NCBI RefSeq assembly: GCF_035514885.1
Contig: NZ_DATJCH010000024.1
Location: 124,001 to 188,000, forward strand
Source of the DNA: Albibacterium sp035514885
Lineage (GTDB): Bacteria > Bacteroidota > Bacteroidia > Sphingobacteriales > Sphingobacteriaceae
DNA: 64,000 nt
Direction of reading: 5' to 3'
The notes beneath the pieces are model-generated. The model had not been told where the DNA came from. It did not search any database and saw nothing but the letters and a program-made list of their open reading frames with translations. Position numbers and translations under genes: made by a program. Below, piece after piece: positions 8,786 through 18,085 of the stretch (position 1 is the first letter of the stretch; each line of letters starts with the position of its first letter).

Positions 8786-9199
8786 TTGAAAGAGATTATT
8801 TTAAAACAACTTAGTCAGTTACCTCAAATTGCGTCACAGCTCCTAAAACTAGCCGGCGATAAAAAAGTATTTCTATTCGAAGCTCCTATGGGGGCCGGAA
8901 AGACAACCATAATAAAAGAACTGTGTAAACAACTGGCTGTAACAGAATCCATTACGAGTCCTACATTTTCAATAGTAAATGAATATACGGGAGAAGGTGG
9001 ACCTATTTATCACTTCGACTTCTATCGATTAAAGAATGAGAAAGAGGCTTATGATTTAGGGTATGAGGAATATTTCTATTCAGGGAATTACTGTTTTGTG
9101 GAGTGGCCACAAAAGATAAGCTCATTGTTGCCAGAAGACGCTTTTCTTATTAAGATTGATCTGATAGATCAGAATCGATTATTAAAAATCGACGTGTAA
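8786..9199 (+). CDS. tsaE: tRNA threonylcarbamoyladenosine biosynthesis ATPase TsaE
   Basis: TsaE supports the TsaB-TsaD complex in making t6A37 on ANN-decoding tRNAs. It has the P-loop EAPMGAGKTTII, the ITSPTFSIVNEY switch, and the late YHFDFYRL and FVEWPQKI signatures. The in-frame reading extends back to 8696, but that part lies inside porX and does not look like TsaE. The family starts with a KEIxxxQL-like sequence, which here follows a TTG at 8786, two bases after the porX stop codon. I therefore take TTG as the start, giving 137 residues, close to the usual length. The alternative is an ATG at 8726 inside porX. Confidence 0.9.
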   Translation: MKEIILKQLSQLPQIASQLLKLAGDKKVFLFEAPMGAGKTTIIKELCKQLAVTESITSPTFSIVNEYTGEGGPIYHFDFYRLKNEKEAYDLGYEEYFYSGNYCFVEWPQKISSLLPEDAFLIKIDLIDQNRLLKIDV

Positions 9200-9267
9200 G
9201 CTTGGAACTAAAGCTTTTTAATTTCTTTTTCGTACCTTAATCGCTTCATTATGCATGAATCTAAGGT

Positions 9268-10479
9268 ATGAGCGAATTTTCTAACTTAGCCCACCAGGCT
9301 TTAAGACAAACACAGGAAGTTTTACAAGAAGTTGGTACCAGAAAGAATCAATTATTCATTGGGATTCCCAAGGAGACGTCTTTTCAGGAGAACAGAATCG
9401 CACTAACACCCCTATCGGTGGCTTTATTAGTAGAAAATGGCCACCGTGTCATTATGGAAAGCGGAGCAGGAGCTGCTGCAAATTTTCTAGATCATCATTA
9501 CAGCGAACAGGGTGCCGAAATTATTCCTGATAAAAAGAGCATCTATAAAGCAGACGTCATTATTAAAATATCTCCTCCAACTATGGAAGAGATTGATATG
9601 ATGAAAAATGGACAGGTTTTGTTTTCATCTCAACAACCTTCCTTTCTAAGTCTTGAGCAACTACAGGCAATGATGAAGAAACGAATTACTGCAATAAGCT
9701 ATGAATACCTCCGAGACGAAGGAAATATACTTACCGTCGTAAGAGCTATGAGTGAGATTGTAGGCGCCACTTCTATTCTTATTGCTGCTGAATATTTAAG
9801 TAATGTTTTTGACGGAAAAGGCTTAATGCTTGGTGGAATAACAGGAGTTCCGCCAACAGAAATTGTCATTTTAGGAGCAGGAACCGTAGGTGAATATGCC
9901 GCAAGAACAGCTTTAGCCTTAGGAGCGCAGGTTAAAGTCTTCGATAGTTCAATCTACAGATTACGCCGCCTGCAAACTAATATTGGCAGCTTAGTTTTTA
10001 CATCGGTTATTCAACCAATTGTTTTACGAAAGGCAATTATTTCTTCGGATGTTGTAATTGGAGCCGTTCGCTCGGTTAATGGAAGATGTCCATGTCTTAT
10101 TGAAGAAGCTACTGTGGAGAAAATGAAACCCAATTCCGTTATTATCGATGTAAGCATCGATCAAGGCGGTTGCTTCGAAACTTCACAGATTACCAATCAC
10201 TTAAAACCAACATTTAGAAAGCACGATGTAATCCATTATTGTGTTCCAAACATTGCTTCTAGGGTTGCGCGGACAGCCACCTACGCAATGACTAATATTT
10301 TCACCCCTATATTACTGGAAATGGGGGAAATGGGAAGCATGATAAACTTAATTTGGAGCAGGCCTGGAATACGAAATGCAGTGTACCTATACCAAGGCGC
10401 ATTAACCAATAAAGATATTGGCGACCGTTTCAACATTACACCAAAAGACCTTGAACTAATAGCCTTTTCTCATCGTTAG
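9268..10479 (+). CDS. ald: Alanine dehydrogenase
   Basis: A 403-residue protein of the AlaDH/PNT family, which oxidatively deaminates alanine to pyruvate with NAD+. The N-terminal part has GIPKETSFQENRIALTP and AGAAANFLDHHY. The Rossmann nucleotide site is VILGAGTVGEYAARTA (about residues 205-220). Later motifs are VIIDVSIDQGGCFETS and YCVPNIASRVARTAT. It is about 30 residues longer than Bacillus Ald, through an extra N-terminal helix (SNLAHQALRQTQEVLQEV) that I believe is usual in Bacteroidota. PNT alpha subunits are related, but no PNT beta gene is present. Confidence 0.92.
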   Translation: MSEFSNLAHQALRQTQEVLQEVGTRKNQLFIGIPKETSFQENRIALTPLSVALLVENGHRVIMESGAGAAANFLDHHYSEQGAEIIPDKKSIYKADVIIKISPPTMEEIDMMKNGQVLFSSQQPSFLSLEQLQAMMKKRITAISYEYLRDEGNILTVVRAMSEIVGATSILIAAEYLSNVFDGKGLMLGGITGVPPTEIVILGAGTVGEYAARTALALGAQVKVFDSSIYRLRRLQTNIGSLVFTSVIQPIVLRKAIISSDVVIGAVRSVNGRCPCLIEEATVEKMKPNSVIIDVSIDQGGCFETSQITNHLKPTFRKHDVIHYCVPNIASRVARTATYAMTNIFTPILLEMGEMGSMINLIWSRPGIRNAVYLYQGALTNKDIGDRFNITPKDLELIAFSHR

Positions 10480-10521
10480 AAAACTAAATCCATCTTTTAC
10501 CGTTATTAAAGCAGGATTAAT

Positions 10522-11469
10522 ATGAAGGTTAATATAAATTATTTTAAAAGGTACTTCTCTCTTGTAAAGCAAACACTCTCAGGTTTTGCAGAAGATAAAA
10601 TAATGAAGAAAAGTGCAGCTTTAGCATACTATACTATCTTTTCCTTAGCACCACTCTTATTGATTATTATGTGGACTGTAAGCTTCTTCTATGGAGAAGA
10701 TGCTATAGAAGGACGCATATTCAATGAATTGAATGATATCGTTGGATCTGTCGCAGCCCAACAAGTTCAGGAAATTATTCAAAAAATTAGTGTTTCAGAA
10801 AAATCAGGAATTGCAATTGTTATAGGAATAGGAACCTTAGTTATAGGTTCCACGACGGTTTTTATTGAAATTCAAGATTCAATTAATGCCATCTGGGGTG
10901 TTCGTGCCAAACCTCAGAAAGGACTAAGAAAAATGTTAATAGACCGTGTACTTTCCTTTTCTATTGTCATAGGCTTAGGTTTTCTACTCATTGTTTCCCT
11001 AATAATAAGTACGGTTATTGAATTACTGAGCAGTTATCTTCTAACGATTTTTCCAGATACGATTGCCATCGTATTCACGCTCATAAACTTTGGAATCACA
11101 TTCATAGTCATTTCCATTCTTTTCGGAGTTATCTTCAAGTTCCTTCCCGATGCAGAAATTAAATGGAAACACGTTAGAGGTGGAGCCCTTTTTACAGCAA
11201 TCCTCTTTATTATCGGCAAATACCTGATTAGCCTATATATGCAATTTACTGCGCCAGAAAGTGCTTATGGCGCAGCTGGTTCAATTATTATTATTCTACT
11301 TTGGGTCTATTACACCTCTGCTATCTTATACTTTGGTGCAGAGTTTACAAAGGTTTACACGAAATGGACCTGTGGAGAGATTTTACCCTCTAGATTTGCT
11401 GTTCGGGTTATACAAACAGAAATTGAACATGATGTAAACGAAAATGATACTAAAGAGAAAGGATATTAG
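10522..11469 (+). CDS. YihY/virulence factor BrkB family membrane protein
   Basis: A 315-residue inner-membrane protein with about six hydrophobic segments and the family hallmarks KKSAALAYYTIFSLAPLLLI near the N-terminus, AIWGV in the middle, and GAAGSIIIILLWVYY followed by YFGAEFTKVY at the end. The family was once wrongly called RNase BN; its transport or structural function is not settled. The 3' end overlaps the convergent pfkA gene by 20 bases. Confidence 0.88.
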   Translation: MKVNINYFKRYFSLVKQTLSGFAEDKIMKKSAALAYYTIFSLAPLLLIIMWTVSFFYGEDAIEGRIFNELNDIVGSVAAQQVQEIIQKISVSEKSGIAIVIGIGTLVIGSTTVFIEIQDSINAIWGVRAKPQKGLRKMLIDRVLSFSIVIGLGFLLIVSLIISTVIELLSSYLLTIFPDTIAIVFTLINFGITFIVISILFGVIFKFLPDAEIKWKHVRGGALFTAILFIIGKYLISLYMQFTAPESAYGAAGSIIIILLWVYYTSAILYFGAEFTKVYTKWTCGEILPSRFAVRVIQTEIEHDVNENDTKEKGY

Positions 11470-12427
11470 CTATCTTCAAAAGATTCGGATTTACTTCCCG
11501 GATATGCTTAATTGCTCTATCGAAAGGAGTAAAACAAACATCAGAACCTATCAAACCTGCCATTTCGCCTGATTGTCCAGCTAAAAGACCTTCTACTGCA
11601 GCTACCCCTAAACGACTTGCAAGCACGCGATCCATACAGGAAGGCTTACCCCCACGTTGAATATGACCTAATACAGAAACTCGTACATCATAATGAGGAA
11701 AACGACTCTTAACAAGATCGGCAACCTCAAAAGCCCCACCTCCATCATCACCTTCAGCAACAATAATTATCCTAGATGATTTATTCTTCCTTGTTTTATC
11801 CATACGGCTTAGTGTATCACTAAAATCAAGATTAGCCTCAGGAATCAAAATAGCTTCAGCTCCTATACCAATTCCACTTCTCAGTGCTATTAACCCAGAG
11901 TCTCTGCCCATCACTTCAACAATGAATACACGATCGTGTGATTCAGCTGTATCCCTAATTTTGTCAATTGCATCTACTACAGTATTAATCGCAGTATCAT
12001 AACCGATCGTGAAGTCTGTTCCCTGCAAATCATTATCAATTGTTCCTGGAATACCAATAATCGGAACACCATGCTCATCGATAAATTTCTTAGCACCCGT
12101 AAAACTACCATCGCCTCCAATTACAACCAAGGCATCAATCCCCGCCTCCTGTAATTTATCATATGCTTGTTGCCTTCCTTCTATGGTAAGGAACTCCGTA
12201 CTCCGGGCAGTTTTAAGAATTGTACCCCCACGCTGAATGATATTTGCAACAGACTTAGCGTCCATCTCAAACAAATCTCCCTTAACTAATCCATCATACC
12301 CTCTGGTAATTCCGAAAACCTTTAAATCATAATATAAACCTGTTCTAACTACAGCTCGAATAGCTGCATTCATTCCAGGCGCATCTCCACCCGAGGTAAA
12401 AAGACCAATACTTTTAATCTGTTTCAT
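11450..12427 (-). CDS. pfkA: ATP-dependent 6-phosphofructokinase
   Basis: A 325-residue group A phosphofructokinase, phosphorylating fructose 6-phosphate in glycolysis. It has the ATP site TSGGDAPGMNAAIRAVVR, GGDGSFTGA with the Gly typical of ATP rather than pyrophosphate use, the catalytic PGTIDNDLQGTD, and the substrate motifs EVMGRDSGLIA and LGHIQRGGKPS. The length matches bacterial PfkA. Its C-terminal codons overlap the end of the convergent yihY-like gene by 20 bases, so there is no room for a terminator between them. Confidence 0.97.
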   Translation of the reverse strand: MKQIKSIGLFTSGGDAPGMNAAIRAVVRTGLYYDLKVFGITRGYDGLVKGDLFEMDAKSVANIIQRGGTILKTARSTEFLTIEGRQQAYDKLQEAGIDALVVIGGDGSFTGAKKFIDEHGVPIIGIPGTIDNDLQGTDFTIGYDTAINTVVDAIDKIRDTAESHDRVFIVEVMGRDSGLIALRSGIGIGAEAILIPEANLDFSDTLSRMDKTRKNKSSRIIIVAEGDDGGGAFEVADLVKSRFPHYDVRVSVLGHIQRGGKPSCMDRVLASRLGVAAVEGLLAGQSGEMAGLIGSDVCFTPFDRAIKHIREVNPNLLKIANILSL

Positions 12428-12516
12428 TCAAAATCTCTATTTCATTATTAATGCTACTATTATAAGAAAAATTAGCCTATAACTAATGAACTTATATAAA
12501 AGAAGCGGAATTTATT

Positions 12517-14667
12517 TTAAAGATCTTCGGCACGATAAGCCTTCAATCCACTATCTAAGAATTCTATATAATTAGGGATACTCATGTCATAAGCGTGGGC
12601 AGGAACAAGCTTTTGCCCCTTAGAATCTGCAATTACATAGTAAGGCTGAGAATTAGTTCCGAAAACCGAAGCTTGCATATCGCTCCATTTCTGACCAATT
12701 CTTGTTATCTTTTTACCGCTGAATTCAGAGACATATTTTTCTGACTCTTCCAATTCAGTTTTATCATCTACATAAAGTGATATTAAAACGAAGTCTTGCT
12801 TAAGCCTTCTCAGAACTTCGGGGTCGGGCCAAACAGAGGCTTCTATTTTCCGGCAATTAACACAACTCCAACCTGTAAAGTCAATTAAAACAGGTTTATT
12901 AACCTTCTGGGCATAGTCAAGCCCTTCCTGATAATCATAAAACGCATCTAAACCATGAGGCGCGTGAAATATGTTCGCATATTTCCTATCCGATACGTGC
13001 TCATCTGTGTCACCCTTACTTATGCCACCAATGTTTCCATAAGTCAACTTATTCAAATCGAAATCCTGTGTAGTTTGTGGAGGTAACCAAGCACTAATTC
13101 CCTTTAACGGAGCACCCCACATTCCCGGAACAATGTAGATCGTAAAAGAGAATACCAACATTGCAAAAAACAGGCGCGGCAAAGACAATACATTAATATC
13201 ATCCGATGCTGAGAGCTTAATTTTTCCTAATAGATACAAACCGAATACCCCGAAGATTACAATCCATAGAGCTAAAAACACTTCTCGGTCTAATAAACCC
13301 CAATGATATGCCAAATCTACATTAGAAAGGAATTTAAACGCTAAAGCAAGTTCTAAAAAGCCTAAAGATACTTTAACAGTATTTAACCATCCTCCTGATC
13401 TCGGCATCTCTTTTAAGAAAGCCGGAAATAGTGCAAAGATTATAAACGGAATAGCCAAAGCAATAGAGAAACCTAGCATACCAATAGCCGGGCCCAGTAA
13501 AGTTCCTTTCGACACAGCCTCTACGAGCAAATAACCGATAATGGGACCGGTACATGAAAAAGATACCAATGCCAATGTAAAAGCCATAAAGAATATACCG
13601 ATCAATCCCCCTTTATCAGACTTCTCATCCATTTTATTTACAAAACGGGAAGGAAGAGTAATTTCAAATGCCCCCAAAAAGGAGATAGCAAAAATAAGAA
13701 TAATAGCAAAAAATAACAGATTGAATACCGCACTACTTGCCGCTTCGTTTAATGCAGAAGCACCAAAAATAAGTGTCACAATCATTCCTAAAGCTACGTA
13801 AATCACGACAATTGAGATTCCATAGATAACTGCGTTCCAAATCCCTTTTCTCCGGCTACCACTCTGTTTTGTAAAGTAAGAGGTCGTCAATGGAACCATC
13901 GGATAGATACAAGGCATTAAGAATGCCGCGAATCCTCCAATTATACCAGCAATAAAAATACCCCATAAACTTTGATTCTGAGACGCATCGTCCTGATTAT
14001 TGACCATAGTGCTTGCTTCTGAGTCAATCGAGTTCAAGTCTTTCGCTAAAGAAGAATCAGACTTCGATAAAGAAGAATCTACCTCAGCAGCATCAGAATC
14101 CTGCATGCTTTCAGGTAATGATACAATATTAGTAGACTCACTACTACTCAAGCTTCCGACACTCGAAACCACATCTGGTTTAACCGAAGTTGAGCCAGCA
14201 AGCGGAGCAGCATTAGAAGCATCTACAGAAATGGTAAAAGGAACTTCTTCAGGAGGTAAACAGTGACTATCATCACAAGTCATAAACTCCAAAACACCCT
14301 TTACAGTAACCTTTGGCTGAGTCAGCTTTATTTTCTGAGAAAACTTAACCTGCTTTTTATGCCAAGCAATATCCATCTTAAACGTTGGATCAAAACCACC
14401 TACTGCCTTCGGGCTCTCACTTACCTTTCCATCCAGTATATAACCCGTACCTTTTTCAAAGGTAAATGAAGTAGGAATAGGTCCGCCATCCTCAATAAAT
14501 TGAGAATATACATGCCAGCCAGGAGCTATATCTGCGGTAATAACGAGCGTCGCACTGTTCTTCGTAATATTTTCAGCACCGAACTTCCAGCTAACAGGCG
14601 TATATATTTGCGCACTGGCAAATAAACCTAAAAAAAGTAAAATGACTACAGAAAAAATCTTCTTCAT
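12517..14667 (-). CDS. dsbD: DsbD-like thiol:disulfide interchange protein
   Basis: A 716-residue envelope protein with the full DsbD order. A signal peptide (MKKIFSVVILLFLGLFASAQ) comes first, then a periplasmic domain with paired cysteines in TCDDSHCLPP, a Ser-rich linker, and an eight-helix membrane core with one Cys in MPCIYPMVPLTTSYF and the other in SFSCTGPIIG. Last is a C-terminal thioredoxin domain with the active site WSCVNCRK. It would carry electrons from cytoplasmic thioredoxin to periplasmic thiols. The start is set at the ATG at 14667, since the longer reading to 14739 puts 24 extra residues before a perfect signal peptide and runs into birA. The gap to birA is 10 bases. Confidence 0.92.
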   Translation of the reverse strand: MKKIFSVVILLFLGLFASAQIYTPVSWKFGAENITKNSATLVITADIAPGWHVYSQFIEDGGPIPTSFTFEKGTGYILDGKVSESPKAVGGFDPTFKMDIAWHKKQVKFSQKIKLTQPKVTVKGVLEFMTCDDSHCLPPEEVPFTISVDASNAAPLAGSTSVKPDVVSSVGSLSSSESTNIVSLPESMQDSDAAEVDSSLSKSDSSLAKDLNSIDSEASTMVNNQDDASQNQSLWGIFIAGIIGGFAAFLMPCIYPMVPLTTSYFTKQSGSRRKGIWNAVIYGISIVVIYVALGMIVTLIFGASALNEAASSAVFNLLFFAIILIFAISFLGAFEITLPSRFVNKMDEKSDKGGLIGIFFMAFTLALVSFSCTGPIIGYLLVEAVSKGTLLGPAIGMLGFSIALAIPFIIFALFPAFLKEMPRSGGWLNTVKVSLGFLELALAFKFLSNVDLAYHWGLLDREVFLALWIVIFGVFGLYLLGKIKLSASDDINVLSLPRLFFAMLVFSFTIYIVPGMWGAPLKGISAWLPPQTTQDFDLNKLTYGNIGGISKGDTDEHVSDRKYANIFHAPHGLDAFYDYQEGLDYAQKVNKPVLIDFTGWSCVNCRKIEASVWPDPEVLRRLKQDFVLISLYVDDKTELEESEKYVSEFSGKKITRIGQKWSDMQASVFGTNSQPYYVIADSKGQKLVPAHAYDMSIPNYIEFLDSGLKAYRAEDL

Positions 14668-14677
14668 AAACCTCTTC

Positions 14678-15442
14678 TTAAAACACAAATTCAATCTCTT
14701 TAAAATTAAATCTTGCGGAATGACCATTAAAGTCAACAATTAACTGTCCATCGTCTGCAACATCAATAATTTTACCCTTAACAAATACGCCTTCCAGATT
14801 AAAACCTCTAACCTCGTTTAACCCGTAGAGCACTTTCTTATAGGCTATTCGCAGATCTGCAATACCTTGATTCCTCAATTGAAAATAATTCTTATCAATC
14901 AACTTACAAAGTTCGTATAATAAGTCAGTTAGTATGTATTCACGATGTAATAATTCCTTTATAGAACAAGCATTTTTTATTCCTGCAAAATCTTCCTGGT
15001 TCACATTAATGCCAATACCTACAATAGACTCCTTCCACTCATTTCCTTGCAGTATATTCTCAATCAATACTCCTCCCAATTTACGATCACCTACATAAAT
15101 ATCATTTGGCCACTTAATGGTTAGTTCATCTCCAAGCAGGGGATAAAGTGCTTCATAAATAGCAACGCAAATTATAATATTGATATTAAATTGTTGGACC
15201 GGACTTAAAAAAGATGGTTTTAATAAAATGCTAAACGTGAGATTTTTACCTGGTTCAGAGAACCATTTATTCCCAGACTGCCCTCTTCCTCCAAATTGAT
15301 CCTCTGCCATTATAACAGTACCTTCACTAAATGGCGTAGATTTTGACAGTTCTACTTTAAAGTAATCATTTGTTGAAGAAATACTCTTCAATGTAATAAA
15401 TTTTTGACCATTAAGAAATGATGAAAAAGTGTTACTTTGCAA
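14678..15442 (-). CDS. birA: Biotin--[acetyl-CoA-carboxylase] ligase
   Basis: Attaches biotin to the carrier protein of acetyl-CoA carboxylase. Motifs are the SSTNDY start of the catalytic domain, the biotin/AMP loop GGRGQSGNKWFSEPGKNLTF, IKWPNDIYVGDRKLGGVLIE and VGIGINVNQ. There is no N-terminal DNA-binding domain, so it is the non-regulatory type. The open frame runs to an ATG at 15538, but that would overlap rsfS and add residues foreign to the family. I prefer a TTG at 15442 (giving LQSNTFSSF..., 254 residues), supported by a TAGTTTTG promoter element on the minus strand at 15472-15479. Confidence 0.9.
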   Translation of the reverse strand: MQSNTFSSFLNGQKFITLKSISSTNDYFKVELSKSTPFSEGTVIMAEDQFGGRGQSGNKWFSEPGKNLTFSILLKPSFLSPVQQFNINIIICVAIYEALYPLLGDELTIKWPNDIYVGDRKLGGVLIENILQGNEWKESIVGIGINVNQEDFAGIKNACSIKELLHREYILTDLLYELCKLIDKNYFQLRNQGIADLRIAYKKVLYGLNEVRGFNLEGVFVKGKIIDVADDGQLIVDFNGHSARFNFKEIEFVF

Positions 15443-15471
15443 GTGTTCAGTTAAAATGAGTAAATAATTGT

Positions 15472-15479
15472 CAAAACTA
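15472..15479 (-). promoter_or_regulatory. Possible birA -7 element
   Basis: On the minus strand this reads TAGTTTTG, fitting TAnnTTTG. The transcript would start near 15466, about 23 bases before the proposed TTG start at 15442 but well after the ATG at 15538. A matching -33 TTG at the proper distance is not evident. Confidence 0.35.
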
Positions 15480-15488
15480 ATATAATTA

Positions 15489-15863
15489 ATGACAAAAAGT
15501 AGAAATCCAAATGAATCAACATACATTTCTGAAATCATAATACATGGTCTTCAAGAGAAAAAAGGGAATGAGATCGTACGAGTTGACCTAAGAAAATTAA
15601 ACAGTTCAGTGACAGATTATTTTGTAATCTGTCATGCAGAGTCCTCCACTCAAGTTCGTGCCTTAGCAGATAGCGTAGAGAAGGAAGTTTATAAGGCCTT
15701 AAATCAAGATCCTTGGCATAAAGAAGGATTTGAGCAAGGCGAATGGGTGTTACTTGATTATGTAGATGTTGTTGTACACATCTTTAAAACAGAAAAACGC
15801 CAACACTACGGTATCGAAGATCTATGGGGAGATGCCAAGCTTGAAAATTATAAGAGTGCTTAA
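15489..15863 (+). CDS. rsfS: Ribosomal silencing factor RsfS
   Basis: A 124-residue Iojap-like protein that binds L14 on the large subunit and blocks subunit joining when nutrients are short. Family motifs are VRVDLRKLNSSVTDYFVIC, STQVRALADSVEKEV, GEWVLLDYVDVVVHIF and HYGIEDLWGDAK near the end. The length is normal. It is divergent from birA, with a 46-base gap if the TTG start of birA is right, and ftsH follows 71 bases later. Confidence 0.95.
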   Translation: MTKSRNPNESTYISEIIIHGLQEKKGNEIVRVDLRKLNSSVTDYFVICHAESSTQVRALADSVEKEVYKALNQDPWHKEGFEQGEWVLLDYVDVVVHIFKTEKRQHYGIEDLWGDAKLENYKSA

Positions 15864-15934
15864 TCCCTTATCTAAAGGAAAATAAAAAAATATAGAGCAA
15901 CCATTAAGTGTTGTAATAATCTAACAGTACAAGA

Positions 15935-18040
15935 ATGAAAGAAAAATTTTCAAACCAGGCTAGTGGAAGAAAAAAGATTCCAAGTAAAAAAATTACTCCA
16001 AAACCGCCTCGGTTCAATATTATGTGGGTATGGATGGCTCTATTATTAGGTTTTTTCGTCCTTCAATATGTATTTAGTGGAGATAATGCAAAATCCATCA
16101 CCTATCAACAATTCGAAGAAGATATGTTAAACACAGGTGATGTTGATCACCTGATAGCATTCAAAAAGAATGAACTTATTGCAGTTGAAGTTTATATTAA
16201 AAAAGATAAACTAGACGACCCTAAATATAAGGATGTTAAACCTCAGCCCAATGCCTTGAATGTATCTGCAGAAGCAGGTCCACAATATATTTTTACGGAT
16301 GGTTCGTTCGATGCACTAGAACGGAAACTAAATGCTGCACAAGCAGAAATACCTCCAAATCAGAGAGTAAGCTTAAGGCTTGAAGAAAGAAACAGTCCTT
16401 GGACAGGCTGGTTACTTACGCTTCTGCCATTTGTATTAATTATTGCCTTCTGGATATACTTGATGCGTAGAATGGGGAACGGTGGTGGCGGTCCTGGTGG
16501 ACAAATATTCAATATAGGCAAATCAAAAGCTAAGTTATTTGATAAAGAATCACAAGTTAACATCACCTTTAATGATGTTGCAGGCTTAGAAGAAGCCAAG
16601 CAAGAGGTAATGGAGATTGTAGACTTTCTTAAAAATCCAAAAAAGTACACCAATCTTGGAGGTAAAATTCCAAAGGGTGCCCTTTTAATCGGATCACCAG
16701 GAACCGGTAAAACTTTGTTAGCAAAAGCCGTCGCCGGCGAAGCTCAAGTTCCATTTTTCTCTCTATCGGGCTCAGACTTTGTAGAAATGTTTGTCGGCGT
16801 GGGTGCATCCCGTGTAAGAGATCTATTTAAACAAGCGAAAGAAAAGGCTCCTTGTATTATCTTTATTGATGAAATTGATGCCATTGGTCGTGCTCGTGGA
16901 AAAAACAGCATGATGGGAGGTAACGATGAACGAGAAAATACACTCAACCAATTACTAGTTGAAATGGATGGTTTCGGAACTGATTCAGGAATTATTATCC
17001 TTGCTGCAACCAACCGTCCGGATGTTCTGGATCCAGCTTTACTGCGTCCAGGTCGATTTGATAGACAGATATCCATCGATAAACCTGATTTAGTAGGCAG
17101 AGAGCAAATTTTCAAAGTTCACTTAAAGCCTATCAAGTTAGCAGAAGGGGTAGACGCCAAAAAATTATCTGCTCAAACACCTGGGTTCGCTGGTGCAGAA
17201 ATTGCTAACGTATGTAACGAAGCAGCCCTTATTGCTGCACGTCGCAATAAAGAAGCGGTAGATATGCAAGACTTCCAAGATGCTATTGACCGGGTTATCG
17301 GCGGATTAGAAAAGAGAAATAAAATAATATCTCCTGAGGAGAAGCGCATTGTAGCCTTCCATGAAGCAGGTCATGCTATCGCCGGTTGGTTCTTAGAACA
17401 CGTTGATCCTTTGGTCAAGGTATCCATTGTGCCCCGCGGTATCGCTGCATTGGGATATGCCCAATATTTACCAAAAGAACAGTTCTTATATACTACTGAA
17501 CAATTAATTGATAGTATTTGTATGACCATGGGTGGTCGTGTAGCTGAAGACATAACCTTTGGAAAGATATCGACAGGAGCTCAAAATGACTTAGAGAGAA
17601 CCACCAAATTGGCTTATGCCATGGTAACTGTTTATGGCATGAACCATCGCGTTGGAAACGTTTCCTTCAATGAAGTACAAGAAGGCAATCAGTTCAATAA
17701 GCCTTATTCTGAAAAAACTGCCGAATTGATTGACGATGAGGTACGTATGCTAATTGCTGATGCATATGAAAGAACCAGAAAGTTGTTATTAGATAATAAG
17801 GAAGGTTTGCAGAAACTCGCAGATAAACTATTGGATAAGGAAATCCTATTCCAATCAGATTTAGAAGACATATTAGGCAAACGACCATTTGACACGCGTA
17901 CAACATACGATGAGTTTGTAAATAGCGGAGACGATCAAGAACAGCTTGCTAAAAAGCTAATTCCGGAAACTGTTTCAGACAATCCAGACGCTGTAGAAAA
18001 TATACCTAACAGCGATTCACCAAAAAGTGATAATCCATAA
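15935..18040 (+). CDS. ftsH: ATP-dependent zinc metalloprotease FtsH
   Basis: A 701-residue membrane AAA protease that degrades damaged membrane proteins and regulators such as LpxC in some bacteria. It has transmembrane helices at about residues 28-46 and 156-175 flanking a periplasmic domain, and a Gly-rich linker. The AAA module has Walker A GSPGTGKT, pore loop FVEMFVGVGASRVRD, Walker B IIFIDEIDAIGRARG and the SRH LLRPGRFDRQI. The zinc site is HEAGHA. The C-terminal tail is acidic and Ser/Asp-rich. It is followed by a strong terminator. Confidence 0.97.
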   Translation: MKEKFSNQASGRKKIPSKKITPKPPRFNIMWVWMALLLGFFVLQYVFSGDNAKSITYQQFEEDMLNTGDVDHLIAFKKNELIAVEVYIKKDKLDDPKYKDVKPQPNALNVSAEAGPQYIFTDGSFDALERKLNAAQAEIPPNQRVSLRLEERNSPWTGWLLTLLPFVLIIAFWIYLMRRMGNGGGGPGGQIFNIGKSKAKLFDKESQVNITFNDVAGLEEAKQEVMEIVDFLKNPKKYTNLGGKIPKGALLIGSPGTGKTLLAKAVAGEAQVPFFSLSGSDFVEMFVGVGASRVRDLFKQAKEKAPCIIFIDEIDAIGRARGKNSMMGGNDERENTLNQLLVEMDGFGTDSGIIILAATNRPDVLDPALLRPGRFDRQISIDKPDLVGREQIFKVHLKPIKLAEGVDAKKLSAQTPGFAGAEIANVCNEAALIAARRNKEAVDMQDFQDAIDRVIGGLEKRNKIISPEEKRIVAFHEAGHAIAGWFLEHVDPLVKVSIVPRGIAALGYAQYLPKEQFLYTTEQLIDSICMTMGGRVAEDITFGKISTGAQNDLERTTKLAYAMVTVYGMNHRVGNVSFNEVQEGNQFNKPYSEKTAELIDDEVRMLIADAYERTRKLLLDNKEGLQKLADKLLDKEILFQSDLEDILGKRPFDTRTTYDEFVNSGDDQEQLAKKLIPETVSDNPDAVENIPNSDSPKSDNP

Positions 18041-18044
18041 AATT

Positions 18045-18078
18045 AAAGGCTAAGAGTAAAACACTCTTAGCCTTTTCT
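18045..18078 (+). terminator. Rho-independent terminator after ftsH
   Basis: A perfect 13-bp stem pairs AAAGGCTAAGAGT (18045-18057) with 18063-18075 around the loop AAAAC, followed by a short T run. It lies between the ftsH stop and the ATG of the next gene, only 8 bases before that start. Confidence 0.85.
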
Positions 18079-18085
18079 TCGATCT

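Noticed and set aside
13541..14266. Open frames opposite the DsbD-like gene
   Set aside because: They are shadows of its Ser/Asp-rich linker and membrane region on the other strand, with no family likeness and no promoter.
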